A DNA stretch of 64,000 nucleotides from Xanthobacteraceae bacterium. Lineage in GTDB: Bacteria; Pseudomonadota; Alphaproteobacteria; Rhizobiales; Xanthobacteraceae. The stretch lies in NCBI GenBank assembly GCA_022841625.1, contig JALHRD010000002.1, positions 62,001 to 126,000 of the forward strand, read 5' to 3'. The notes beneath the pieces are model-generated. The model worked only from the letters and a program-made list of their open reading frames with translations, had not been told where the DNA came from and searched no databases. Of the stretch, positions 37,275 to 45,920 are shown in pieces; within the stretch, counting starts at the first letter, position 1, and each line of letters begins with the position of its first letter. The position numbers were made by a program, and so were the translations under genes.

Positions 37275-39674
37275 ATGAGTGGAATTTCTTCGGAAGACCT
37301 TCGCATCCTCGGCGAGCTCGAGCGCAAAGTGCTGTGGCTGGCGAGCTGGACGATCCACAACGCCAATCACCTGCGCGCGAACACCGACGGGCTGAAAGTC
37401 GGCGGCCATCAGGCGTCGTCGGCGTCGCTCGCCACCATCCTGTCGGCGCTCTATTTCCGCGTGGTGCGGCCGCAAGACCGCGTTGCGGTCAAGCCGCACG
37501 CGTCGCCGGTCTATCATGCGATCCAGTACCTGCTCGGTAAGCAGTCGCGCGAGCGACTCGAAAATTTCCGCGGCTACCACGGCGCGCAAAGCTATCCGTC
37601 ACGGACCAAGGATGTCGATGACGTGGATTTTTCCACCGGGTCGGTCGGGCTTGGCGTGGCGCAGACGCTGTTTTCCTCGCTGACCCAAGATTACGTTCGC
37701 GCGCACGGCTGGGGTGGCGAGCGTCCCGAAGGCCGCATGATCGCGCTGGTTGGCGACGCCGAGCTTGACGAAGGCAATATCTTCGAGGCGTTGCTGGAGG
37801 GCTGGAAGCAGGGCCTGCGCAATTGCTGGTGGGTCATCGACTACAATCGGCAGAGCCTCGACGCCATCGTGCGCGAGGGCCTGTGGGAGCGTTACGAGCG
37901 CCTGTTCCAGAATTTCGGCTGGGACGTCGTGATCGTGAAGTACGGGTCGCTCCAACAAGCGGCGTTCCGCGAACCGGGCGGCGAGACGCTGCGGCAATGG
38001 ATCGACGCTTGCCCGAACCAGCTCTACTCCGCGCTGGTGTTCCAGGGCGGCGCCGCCTGGCGCAAGCGACTGCTCGACGACATTGGCGGTCAGGATGAGG
38101 CGGCCAAGCTGATCCAATCGCGCTCGGACGACGAACTCGCGCGGCTGATGAACAATCTCGGCGGCCACGACTTGCCGCTTCTGATCGACGTCTTTGAAAA
38201 GGTCGACCACGATCACCCGACCTGCTTCATCTGCTACACCGTCAAGGGTTTCGGACTGCCGTTTGCCGGGCATAAGGATAACCACGCCGGTCTGATGACG
38301 CTCTCGCAGATGGAGGGTTTCCGCGCGGCGATGAACATACGGGCGGGCCGTGAGTGGGAGCCGCTCGAAGGGCTATCCACGCCTCCCCATAGGCTGCGCG
38401 CGTTTCTAAAATCGGTGCCGTTCGCGGCCGAGGGCCGACGTCGCCTAGAGGCGCCCCGGATCAAGGTTCCGGACGAACTTGCGGTGACCATCCAGCCCGA
38501 GATGTCGACACAGTCAGGCTTCGGCGCGCTCTTGAACGAACTCGGTCGTGGCGCGTCGCCGCTCGCCGATCGCATCGTCACCACCTCGCCCGACGTTACG
38601 GTCTCGACCAACCTCGGCGCCTGGGTCAACCGCCGGGGTCTGTTCGCGCGCGAGCGTATGACGGACACATTCAGGACCGAACGCATCCCCTCGACGTTTA
38701 CCTGGGAGTACTCGCCCAAGGGCCAGCACATCGAGCTCGGTATCGCCGAGAACAATCTCTTCATTCTGCTGTCGGCGCTCGGGCTCTCGCATTCGATCAA
38801 CGGCGAACGGCTGATTCCGATCGGCACCTTGTACGACCCGTTTATTGCGCGCGGGCTCGATGCCCTGAACTACGCCTGCTACCAGGACGCCCGTTTCATC
38901 GTGGTGGCAACGCCATCCGGCATCACGCTCGCGCCCGAAGGCGGCGCGCACCAGTCCATCGCCGAGCCGCTGATCGGAATGGCGCAGGACGGCCTTGCCG
39001 CCTTCGAACCGGCGTTCGTCGACGAGCTCGTCGAAATCTTGCGCTTCTCGTTCGACTACGTTCAGCGCGACGGCGAGGGCGAGCCATCCGAACGCAACTG
39101 GCTGCGCGACGAGACCGGCGGCTCGGTCTATCTGCGGCTCTCGACCCGGCCGGTCGAGCAGATCAAACGCGCGATGACGCCGGAACTGCGCCGATGCATT
39201 GTCGACGGCGCCTACTGGCTGCGCGCGCCGGGGCCGAACTGCCAGATGGTCGTGGCCTACACCGGCGCGGTCGCACCCGAGGCGATCCAGTCGATCGGGC
39301 TGATTGCGGAGGACCGCCGCGACGTCGGCCTGCTCGCGGTTACCTCGGCGGACCGGCTCAACGCGGGGTGGACGGCGGCGCAGCGGGCGCGCGAACGCGG
39401 GCGTACCGACGCACGCTCGCACATCGAGCGGCTGCTCGAAGGCGTGCCGACGAATTGCGGCTTCGTCACGGTGCTCGACGGCCATCCGGCGACGCTCGCT
39501 TGGCTCGGCGCGGTCCGTGGCCACCGCGTGCGCGCGCTCGGCGTCGAACACTTTGGCCAGACCGGGTCGATTGACGACCTCTACCGGCACTACGGCATCG
39601 ATGCCAACGCGATCGTCGCGGCGGCGCAGGCGGTCGCCAACGGTCGCCCAATCCGGCATCTCAGGGCGGTGTAG
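37275..39674 (+). CDS. AceE-type (homodimeric) 2-oxoacid dehydrogenase E1, MdeB-like
   Basis: A 799-residue thiamine-diphosphate enzyme of the homodimeric E1 family. The TPP-binding block is GDAELDEGN (about residue 157) continuing to WWVIDYNRQSLD; the alpha-half motif HLRANTDGLKVGGHQASS and the beta-half GIAENNLFILLSALGLSH are recognisable. It is shorter than AceE (about 887). The nearest described relative in context is MdeB of Pseudomonas putida, an E1 thought to act on 2-oxobutyrate from methionine breakdown, whose gene is divergent from an Lrp-type mdeR just as here. No methionine gamma-lyase (mdeA) or E2/E3 lies in the window, so the substrate may be another 2-oxoacid. Confidence 0.85.
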   Translation: MSGISSEDLRILGELERKVLWLASWTIHNANHLRANTDGLKVGGHQASSASLATILSALYFRVVRPQDRVAVKPHASPVYHAIQYLLGKQSRERLENFRGYHGAQSYPSRTKDVDDVDFSTGSVGLGVAQTLFSSLTQDYVRAHGWGGERPEGRMIALVGDAELDEGNIFEALLEGWKQGLRNCWWVIDYNRQSLDAIVREGLWERYERLFQNFGWDVVIVKYGSLQQAAFREPGGETLRQWIDACPNQLYSALVFQGGAAWRKRLLDDIGGQDEAAKLIQSRSDDELARLMNNLGGHDLPLLIDVFEKVDHDHPTCFICYTVKGFGLPFAGHKDNHAGLMTLSQMEGFRAAMNIRAGREWEPLEGLSTPPHRLRAFLKSVPFAAEGRRRLEAPRIKVPDELAVTIQPEMSTQSGFGALLNELGRGASPLADRIVTTSPDVTVSTNLGAWVNRRGLFARERMTDTFRTERIPSTFTWEYSPKGQHIELGIAENNLFILLSALGLSHSINGERLIPIGTLYDPFIARGLDALNYACYQDARFIVVATPSGITLAPEGGAHQSIAEPLIGMAQDGLAAFEPAFVDELVEILRFSFDYVQRDGEGEPSERNWLRDETGGSVYLRLSTRPVEQIKRAMTPELRRCIVDGAYWLRAPGPNCQMVVAYTGAVAPEAIQSIGLIAEDRRDVGLLAVTSADRLNAGWTAAQRARERGRTDARSHIERLLEGVPTNCGFVTVLDGHPATLAWLGAVRGHRVRALGVEHFGQTGSIDDLYRHYGIDANAIVAAAQAVANGRPIRHLRAV

Positions 39675-39723
39675 GTGATGCTCGTTCGTTTGGAGTAGTT
39701 CCCAAGCGACGTGCGTCTATCCG

Positions 39724-39815
39724 CCGCTCACTCCCGCGCAAGCGGGAATCCAGATTCTTTCGTTTGAAACTGGGTCCGTGCTTGCGTTGCTTGCGCGAGG
39801 ACCAGCGGACAGGGG
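39724..39815. repeat. Dispersed palindromic element with GCGGGAATCCAGA block
   Basis: The stem TCCCGC/GCGGGA (39732-39737 and 39742-39747, GCAA loop) is followed by ATCCAGATTCTTTCG and then CTGGGTCCGTGCTTGCG with a second stem-like GCTTGCGCGAGGACC. The block order matches 43471 and, in decayed form, 13480. Elements of this sort are widespread in Bradyrhizobiaceae. It lies in the gap between two convergent genes. Confidence 0.8.
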
Positions 39816-39842
39816 ACCTACTCAATCCAACCGGGATTCTCG

Positions 39843-40892
39843 CTAATTCTTCGCGCTGACGATCGCTTTGAAATGCGCGATCACGTCCGGCGGTGTCGCG
39901 GCCATCTGCGCGATCACCTTGCGCACGGCGTCGCCGTCGATCGGGCTGAGCTCAAGACCCATCTTCTGCGCCTCCGTGCTGAAGGCGGCGTCTTTGGTCA
40001 TTGCCATGAACCCGGTTTGCAGGGCCAAAGCGCGGTCGGCCGGCAGTCCGGGTGGGGCAATGAGCGGCAGCGCCATGAAGAAAGGCGCTTCGGCGAAATC
40101 GAGCAGCCGCAGCGCGTTCGGATCCTTGGTCAATTCGCGGCCGGTCGGCGCGTCGGGCAATTCGCCGAAGCGCGTGGTGCGGCCAAACGCGATCAGCGGA
40201 CGGAACGCGCCGGCCGCGAACAGCGCCGGCTGCCCGACCTTGATCGAGGAGTAGCCAACGACCTGGCCATCGAGCTCGTCGCGCTGCTGGGCGAGGAATA
40301 CATCGGCGGCGCCGCGATAGCCGCGCACATGCTGGATGTTCAGGCCAAGGACATCGCGCGCAATGATGGTGAAGATGCCATTGGTGGCGCCGGCGCCGGT
40401 CGAACCGATCTTGGCGGAGGGCCGGTCTTTATTTCGCAGGTCCGCAACCGATTTGGCGTAAAAGCTGGCATTGACGGTCAGTGTGTAAGCGTCATTGGCA
40501 TAAGACGACACGCTGCCGAGCCAGGTGAACTTCAGGGGCTCAAAGCGGGCATTGGCATCACCCATGATCGCAAGCTGTGGCGTGCCACGCTCGATGATCC
40601 CGATGGTGAGGCCGTCCGGGTCCGGGCTATTGTACAGGCGGTTGGCCAGCACCAGGCCTGACGACTGGAGATTTTGTACGACAATATGGGGATGGCCCGG
40701 GACGTGCTTTCCGAGGTGTCGTGCAATGAGCCGGGCGGTGAGGTCATTGACGCCCCCGGGCACACTGGCGACCAGAAGATTGATAGTCTTGCCCTTGTAG
40801 AACGGTTCGGCGGTTTGCGCCGTGGCTTGGCCGGCGAGGCTCGCCGATAGGCAGATCGCCAGCATTGCAAGGAACGGTCGGCTGTGCGGCAT
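39843..40892 (-). CDS. Bug/TctC-family periplasmic substrate-binding protein
   Basis: A 349-residue secreted protein. The signal peptide (residues about 1-25, LAMLAICLSASLAGQATAQ) is followed by FYKGKTINLLVASVPGGVND, the N-terminal motif of a Bug subgroup, then a two-lobed binding fold with GSTGAGATNGIF and a C-terminal PPGLPADRALALQTGF block. The ATG at 40892 has GGGAGAC upstream; in-frame ATGs at 40907 and 40943 are poorer. It is divergent from the ornithine-cyclodeaminase-like gene. The ligand is probably an organic acid or amide-type compound; there is no TctAB nearby. Confidence 0.9.
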   Translation of the reverse strand: MPHSRPFLAMLAICLSASLAGQATAQTAEPFYKGKTINLLVASVPGGVNDLTARLIARHLGKHVPGHPHIVVQNLQSSGLVLANRLYNSPDPDGLTIGIIERGTPQLAIMGDANARFEPLKFTWLGSVSSYANDAYTLTVNASFYAKSVADLRNKDRPSAKIGSTGAGATNGIFTIIARDVLGLNIQHVRGYRGAADVFLAQQRDELDGQVVGYSSIKVGQPALFAAGAFRPLIAFGRTTRFGELPDAPTGRELTKDPNALRLLDFAEAPFFMALPLIAPPGLPADRALALQTGFMAMTKDAAFSTEAQKMGLELSPIDGDAVRKVIAQMAATPPDVIAHFKAIVSAKN

Positions 40893-41015
40893 CGCGCGGT
40901 CTCCCATCCAAGGTCTGCTATCGGGGGGCGGGTGTATGGTCAAGGGCGGCGCGGTCGTTGCGCCGCTGCCGGTCGGAAGCTATGACGCACGGGTATCCCG
41001 TTCGAGAAGGTGCCC

Positions 41016-42152
41016 ATGCTGATCATCAACAATGACCTGGTTACGCAGATACTGACAATGGAAGACTGCATCCGCGTGCAGGAGGAGGCGTTCAAGAAAA
41101 TTCCGACCGGCGGTGCGATTCACCGTCCGCGCATCGACATGTACTTCCCGTGCGAACGGCCGGACGGCTATTTCCGCTGGGGCACCATGGAGGGCGCCAA
41201 TGACGGCTACTTTGCCATCCGTATGAAGTCCGACATCATGACTTGGCCGCGCGACGAGAACGGCAATTGGACCGAGGAGAAATATTGCCGCGAGCCCGGT
41301 ACCTATTGCGGCATCATCCTCCTGGTCTCGACGCGGAATGCCGAGCCGCTCGCCTTCATCAATGATGGCGTGTTGCAGCATTTCCGCGTCGGCGGCGGCG
41401 CCGGTATCGGGGTGAAGTATCTCGCCCGCGAGGACACCCATGTCGTCGGCATGCTTGGCTCGGGTGGTATGGCGCGCACCTTTCTCCGGGCGTTTAAGTC
41501 GGTCCGCGATATCAGGCTGTGTAAGGTCTACAGCCCGACTGCCGCGAACCGCGAGGCCTTCGCCGAGGAAATGAGCAAGCAACTCAATATCGAGGTGCGC
41601 GCGGTTGACGATCCGCGCGAGGCGGTGCGCGGCGCGGACTTGCTTTCGTCCTGCACCGACAGCATGGCGCCGGTCTACGACGCCGAGTGGATCGAGCCCG
41701 GCATGCATGTCACCAACCTGGGCCGGCGCGAAATGCCCGACGAGAGCGCCAATAAATTCGACGTCGTCATCCGCCAGGGCACCGCCGGCTTGCAGATGAA
41801 GCAGACCGAGCGGTTCCAGGCTGAGCGCGGATTGTCGCCGGCGGCCTATATCGGCGGCACCGTGGAAGAGATGAAGCGCATCCCGGAGAAAAATCCGCAG
41901 CCTGGTTTCGGCGGCGATTCGCCGGAATTCATGGATCGCGGCAAGGGCGGCGATAAGCCTGACTTCGCTGATCTGGTCAGTGGCAAAGCCAAGGGCCGCA
42001 CCAGCCGCGACCAGGTGACGTTCTATCGTAATGTCGGCAATCAGGGCCTTCAGTTCTCGTCAGTCGGCGGCTTTGTGTACGAACAGGCGATGAAGCGGAA
42101 GGTCGGGCGGGTGATTCCGACCGAATGGTTCCTGCAGGATATTCGGGATTAG
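41016..42152 (+). CDS. Ornithine cyclodeaminase/mu-crystallin family protein
   Basis: A 378-residue Rossmann protein longer than the usual 320-330 residues of the family. It has the N-terminal domain with GGAIHRPRIDMYFPC, the NAD(P)-binding VVGMLGSGGMARTFLRAF (about residue 150) and the family aspartate in LLSSCTDSMAPVYDAEW. The extra length is mostly in residues 260-330, which are rich in charged and glycine residues. Similar proteins are sometimes called tyramine oxidase subunit B in databases; I would not rely on that. It is divergent from one Bug gene and followed by another, so it may act on the imported ligand, perhaps an imino or amino acid. The ATG at 41016 follows AGAAGG. Confidence 0.85.
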   Translation: MLIINNDLVTQILTMEDCIRVQEEAFKKIPTGGAIHRPRIDMYFPCERPDGYFRWGTMEGANDGYFAIRMKSDIMTWPRDENGNWTEEKYCREPGTYCGIILLVSTRNAEPLAFINDGVLQHFRVGGGAGIGVKYLAREDTHVVGMLGSGGMARTFLRAFKSVRDIRLCKVYSPTAANREAFAEEMSKQLNIEVRAVDDPREAVRGADLLSSCTDSMAPVYDAEWIEPGMHVTNLGRREMPDESANKFDVVIRQGTAGLQMKQTERFQAERGLSPAAYIGGTVEEMKRIPEKNPQPGFGGDSPEFMDRGKGGDKPDFADLVSGKAKGRTSRDQVTFYRNVGNQGLQFSSVGGFVYEQAMKRKVGRVIPTEWFLQDIRD

Positions 42153-42214
42153 ATGTCACGCATCTGCATATCCACTGCGTTATGTCCGGCCATGAGGAAA
42201 AATTGGAGCGTGTC

Positions 42215-43228
42215 ATGACGGTGAAGGTCGCTCTCGTTGTCCTGTTTGCATGGGGGCTTGCGTCGACGGCGCACGCCCAAGCGCCGGCCGAATTCTATAA
42301 GGGCAAGACCATCCAATTGCTGGTCGGCTTCGGCCCCGGCGGCGAGGATGACGTCTGGGCGCGCACCATTGCCAAACACATCGGCAATCACATCCCGGGC
42401 AATCCCGGCATGGTGCCGGTGCATGCGCCGGGCTCCGGCGGGTTGTTGGTTGTCAACCGGCTCTACAATGCCGCGCCCAAGGACGGCAGCGTGGTGGGGA
42501 TGATCAATCGCGGCATTCCGTTCGAGCCGCTGCTGGGCGGGCAGGGCACCCAGTTCGATGCGCAGAAGATCAATTATCTCGGCAGCCCCGGCCGCGACAC
42601 CACCGTTTGCGCAGCGCGCAAGGATGCGCCGGTGCAGACCGTGCAGGATCTATTCTCCAAGGAGTTGACGCTCGGCGGCACCGGATCTGGCGCCGACACC
42701 GCGATCTATCCGGAATTTCTTGCCGCGCTGCTCGGCATGAAGATGAAAGTGGTGAAGGGCTACAAGGGCTCCCACGAGATACATCTGGCGATGGAGCGCA
42801 ACGAGGTGCAGGGCATTTGCCTGGCCTATGACTCGCTGTTGCGCGGCAATCTCGCGCGTCAGGGCCAGATCAATATCCTGTTGCAGGCGGCGATCGAGCC
42901 CGATCCGCGCATCAAGGACGTGCCGCTTGGTTTGCAGCAGGCGCGCGCGGGTGAGGAGCGCGCGGCGCTGGAGCTGTTCTTTGCACGCGCGTCCATGGGG
43001 CGGCCGTTCGTTGCCCCGGCCGAGGTTCCGCCCGAGCGGGTGGCCGTGCTGCGTACCGCGTTCCAGGCCATGCTGCGCGATCCAGCCTTCCTCGACGATG
43101 CCAACAAGCAGCGTCTCAATGTCGTGGCGATCACCGGCGAGCAGCAGGCGGCACTCATTGCCGACGCCTATCGAACGCCGCCCGCAATCGTGCAGCGCAC
43201 CATCAAGGCGCTGGGGCGGGGTGGGTAG
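42215..43228 (+). CDS. Bug/TctC-family periplasmic substrate-binding protein
   Basis: A 337-residue secreted protein: a signal peptide to ASTAHA (residues about 1-18), then FYKGKTIQLLVGFGPGGEDD, HAPGSGGLLVVNRLYNAAP and the C-terminal PPERVAVLRTAFQAMLRDP. It belongs to the same subgroup as the proteins at 39843 and 46761. GGAG with good spacing precedes the ATG at 42215. It lies 62 bases after the ornithine-cyclodeaminase-like gene on the same strand, so the two may be one transcript. No TctA/TctB is nearby. Confidence 0.92.
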   Translation: MTVKVALVVLFAWGLASTAHAQAPAEFYKGKTIQLLVGFGPGGEDDVWARTIAKHIGNHIPGNPGMVPVHAPGSGGLLVVNRLYNAAPKDGSVVGMINRGIPFEPLLGGQGTQFDAQKINYLGSPGRDTTVCAARKDAPVQTVQDLFSKELTLGGTGSGADTAIYPEFLAALLGMKMKVVKGYKGSHEIHLAMERNEVQGICLAYDSLLRGNLARQGQINILLQAAIEPDPRIKDVPLGLQQARAGEERAALELFFARASMGRPFVAPAEVPPERVAVLRTAFQAMLRDPAFLDDANKQRLNVVAITGEQQAALIADAYRTPPAIVQRTIKALGRGG

Positions 43229-43672
43229 GGGCGTGTTCCGGTCAGACATGATCGGACACCAAGTACCGACTCCACCTGATCGGGACCTGCTCTTGTCTCG
43301 CTGTGTCAGAAAACTGGGCGCACGCCGGGAATGGCCGTGCAACCTGAACAGCGGTCGTTATTGTGCGCTCTCCGGCAGAGGCCGCAACAACAGCCGCCGA
43401 ACTTTCTGACGCAGCAAGACTGGAGCGTAGACCGTTCCAGTGCATGTTCCGATCGAATCGAAGCTTTCCGCCGCTCATTCCCGCGCATAGCCCGTTCATC
43501 AGGTCGTTCACGCCCGTCTTCGACGGGCTATGGACGGGCGTGAACGCCCTTATGGCGGGAATCCAGAATCTTTTTTGTTTCTGGGTCCCTGCTTTCGCGG
43601 GGACGAGCGGGAGAGCGAGACGCGATTCCAAGTCAACGGAACGTGCTCTAGGCGCGTTCCGAACGGGAAGAA
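43229..43672. other. 444-base gap containing the nested repeat
   Basis: No gene is called. The part 43471-43612 is the repeat listed separately. A long open frame from 43363 on the plus strand runs antisense into the gene at 43673 and has no recognisable domain; its translation of the palindromes explains its length. Confidence 0.55.
43471..43612. repeat. Dispersed GCGGGAATCCAGA element with a second palindrome inserted in its loop
   Basis: The outer element is TCATTCCCGCGCA at 43475 and GCGGGAATCCAGAATC at about 43555, followed by CTGGGTCCCTGCTTTCGCGG. In the copy at 39724 the two halves meet at a four-base loop; here about 68 bases are inserted. The insert has CATAGCCCGT (43486-43495) paired with ACGGGCTATG (43523-43532), and CGTTCACGCCCGTC (43505-43518) paired with GACGGGCGTGAACG (43533-43546). 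The pairs interlock, in the order A, B, A', B'. Confidence 0.8.
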
Positions 43673-44047
43673 CTATCGTCCCTCGTCGAAGTCGCCGAGA
43701 TTGTCGAAGCAGTGCTGCAGATCCTGGGCGCGCTCCCGAAACTCCTCGACCAATGCCGGACGCCCAACCCATCGGCACCAACGGAAATGCGGCACAGGAT
43801 TGGTTTGCCATCGATGGCCCTCGTAGCGGCATTGAAACTGCCGATTGGCTTCGGCCTGCACAACGGCGATGCGCGCGTAGACTTCGCAACTCGCTCGCTT
43901 GCCGGCGACATTCCCGCGCGGATCCTTTTTTTCAAATCGGAACTGCCCCTTGCCGAACTGAAACTGAAACGTTTGCGCAGTGGCAGGAACGGTGGCGACG
44001 ATTATTGTTGCTGCGGCAACAGCGGCTTTCCAAATGCACGGCAACAT
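43673..44047 (-). CDS. Small secreted cysteine-containing protein of unknown function
   Basis: A 124-residue protein with a signal peptide (residues 1-25, AAVAAATIIVATVPATAQ) and a mature domain with four cysteines in the pattern C-x2-YA...QC-x2-EGHRW...WCRW...HC. The pattern of paired Cys and Trp residues is shared with small secreted proteins of rhizobia that have no name. The ATG at 44047 follows GGAGGG with good spacing; an ATG at 44116 lacks one. The gene stands alone next to the nested repeat. No function can be assigned. Confidence 0.7.
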   Translation of the reverse strand: MLPCIWKAAVAAATIIVATVPATAQTFQFQFGKGQFRFEKKDPRGNVAGKRASCEVYARIAVVQAEANRQFQCRYEGHRWQTNPVPHFRWCRWVGRPALVEEFRERAQDLQHCFDNLGDFDEGR

Positions 44048-44531
44048 CGATACCCTCCTGGTTTGACGAAGTCCTGTGACCAGCAAAACGTTAGGTGTGT
44101 CCATCGCGATAGTCAACGATGCGGCGAGACTACTGTAGTACCCACGAGCTCAGGTGTCTGACGCATTGCGATGAGGCTTACGCGTGAAAGCGGCCAAGTA
44201 ATAGATGTCTCGGTAGTTGAAAAAGCGGACTGCCGCGACGCGACGGTCATGCGACGGTCATGGATCAGCATGAAGGCGTTTCAAGCAGTGTCACTTGAAG
44301 CGTTGGTTGCCGCCACAACCTCATCCGAACCGCCGCGAGATTTTCAGTCCACATCTGTCCACAGTGGTCTTGTCACGCGCCGCGATCGGCTCATATTCGG
44401 TGTCTGCGGTCGATTGCCGCGCACTGCGGAGTACGCTCCGAATAAACACGTGTAAGATCGGTAAGAGTGTAAGATAAAACAAATATGATATTGATTTATA
44501 AAGATAATTACCATCTCTCGCCAATCTTACA
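44048..44531. other. 484-base gap before the MFS gene, AT-rich at its end
   Basis: No supported gene. A plus-strand ORF at 44171-44455 has no homology and normal shadow character. An 11-base tandem repeat GCGACGGTCAT occurs at 44240-44250 and 44251-44261. From about 44440 to 44530 the composition turns strongly AT-rich (for example AAACAAATATGATATTG), unlike the rest of the window, and includes the TGTAAGAT copies listed separately. Confidence 0.6.
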
Positions 44532-44554
44532 GTGCGTGTTTGCAAGTGTAAGAT
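44451..44554. promoter_or_regulatory. Array of TGTAAGAT motifs upstream of the MFS gene
   Basis: The octamer TGTAAGAT occurs at 44451-44458, 44468-44475 and 44547-44554, and in inverted form (ATCTTACA) at 44524-44531. A related GGTAAGAG sits between the first two. The first copy overlaps the palindrome ACACGTGT (44446-44453). The copies flank an AT-rich segment, which suggests an operator region of a promoter, but the regulator is unknown. Confidence 0.55.
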
Positions 44555-45845
44555 CGTGGCCGGTTCCAGGCGCGATTGGGGCGGTGCATTGAGCGAGGCC
44601 GCGCAACCCAGCCACCGTGCCTTCGCCGCGCTCCGGCAACCCGGCTATGGCGCCTATCTCGGCGGTACCATGCTGGCGATGATGGCGGACTCGGTCGAGC
44701 ACGTCATCAGCTATTGGATCATCTACCAGAAGTTCCACTCGCCGGCGCTGGCTGGCTATGCGGTGATCTCACACTGGCTGCCGTTTCTGTTGTTCTCGAT
44801 CTGGTCCGGCGCGCTGGCCGATCGCTACGACGCGCGGCGTCTCATCCAGTTTGCGATGCTGCTTTTTATCATCTGCTCGCTCGGCTGGGGCGTGTTGTTC
44901 GCCACCGATACGCTGGAAGTCTGGCATGCGGTGGTGCTGTTCACCATTCATGGCATGGCCGGGGTGTTCTGGGCGCCGGCGTCGCAGATGCTGGTCCACG
45001 ATATTGCCGGCCGCGATAATCTGCATAGCGGCGTGCGGCTGATGGCAATGGCGCGTACGCTCGGGCTGTTGGGTGGACCGGCGGTCGGCGGCGCGATGCT
45101 GTTGGTATTCGGTTCGTCGCTCGGCATGCTGATCAATGTGCTGATCTATCTGCCGCTGACCTGGTGGCTTTGGAAAGCGCCCTACGGCCGCGCCTTCGCC
45201 AAGGAGACGCCGCGCGCCATCGCCGGCCCGGACGGCTTTGCTGGCGTCGTGACGACCGCGCGCGCTATCGCCGGCAATCGCATTGTCGTCTCTATGACAC
45301 TCTTGGCCGCCGCATCGTCGTTTGTGATCGGCAATGCCTATCAGGCGCAGATGCCGGAATTCGCCGCTCATCTTGGCCACGATCACGCCGATTACCACTA
45401 CAGCATGCTGCTTGCCGCCAACGCTGCCGGCGCGCTGGCCGCGGGCTTGATCCTTGAGACCTATGGCCTGTTGCAGGCGCGGCCCAAAATCGCGGTGGTG
45501 CTGGTCATGCTCTGGGCTATCTGTATTGGCGGTTTCGCCGTATCCGAACATTACGCATTGTCGCTCTCGCTGTTGTTTGCTGCCGGCTTCCTGAACTTGG
45601 CGTTCAGCGCCATGGCGCAGACGCTGGTGCAGTTGCATGCGCCGGGGCATATGCGCGGCCGCGTGATCGGCCTTTACAACATGTGTTTCCACGGCATGCG
45701 GGCGTTTTCCGGCGTCACCGTCGGGATGGCCGGCAGCCTGATCGGCGTTCACTGGTCGTTGGGGCTGAGCGCCGGGGTCATGCTGCTGGTCGGTTTCGGT
45801 CTGCTGGCCTTCGAGTTTCGCCCACGCGCGCCGAATCCAGTCTAA
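44532..45845 (+). CDS. Major facilitator superfamily transporter
   Basis: A 437-residue 12-helix MFS protein of the DHA3/EntS-like type, with ISHWLPFLLFSIWSGALADR and RYDARRLIQ as motif A after the second helix and a second, weaker copy after helix eight. The substrate is unknown; homologues export siderophores, macrolides or small acids. The frame opens with GTG at 44532, but one of the TGTAAGAT motifs lies at 44547-44554, inside it, so translation may start later, for example at TTG 44589 (LSEAAQPSHRAF), which follows GGGGCGG. The alternative would be 418 residues. Confidence 0.88.
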   Translation: MRVCKCKIVAGSRRDWGGALSEAAQPSHRAFAALRQPGYGAYLGGTMLAMMADSVEHVISYWIIYQKFHSPALAGYAVISHWLPFLLFSIWSGALADRYDARRLIQFAMLLFIICSLGWGVLFATDTLEVWHAVVLFTIHGMAGVFWAPASQMLVHDIAGRDNLHSGVRLMAMARTLGLLGGPAVGGAMLLVFGSSLGMLINVLIYLPLTWWLWKAPYGRAFAKETPRAIAGPDGFAGVVTTARAIAGNRIVVSMTLLAAASSFVIGNAYQAQMPEFAAHLGHDHADYHYSMLLAANAAGALAAGLILETYGLLQARPKIAVVLVMLWAICIGGFAVSEHYALSLSLLFAAGFLNLAFSAMAQTLVQLHAPGHMRGRVIGLYNMCFHGMRAFSGVTVGMAGSLIGVHWSLGLSAGVMLLVGFGLLAFEFRPRAPNPV

Positions 45846-45920
45846 GAGACGGTTTCACGCGCAGCCGAAATCGGGCACAATATCAATTAAATCGGCCGGC
45901 GGCCGGGCATGGAGAAAACG

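Noticed and set aside
38514-39659. 381-codon minus-strand frame inside the AceE-like gene
   Set aside because: Antisense shadow, no homology, no ribosome binding site.
43363-44079. 238-codon plus-strand frame across the nested repeat
   Set aside because: It reads through palindromes and then antisense to a better supported secreted protein with a strong ribosome binding site.
44171-44455. 94-codon plus-strand frame before the MFS gene
   Set aside because: No homology or signal for translation, and it ends in the AT-rich operator-like region.
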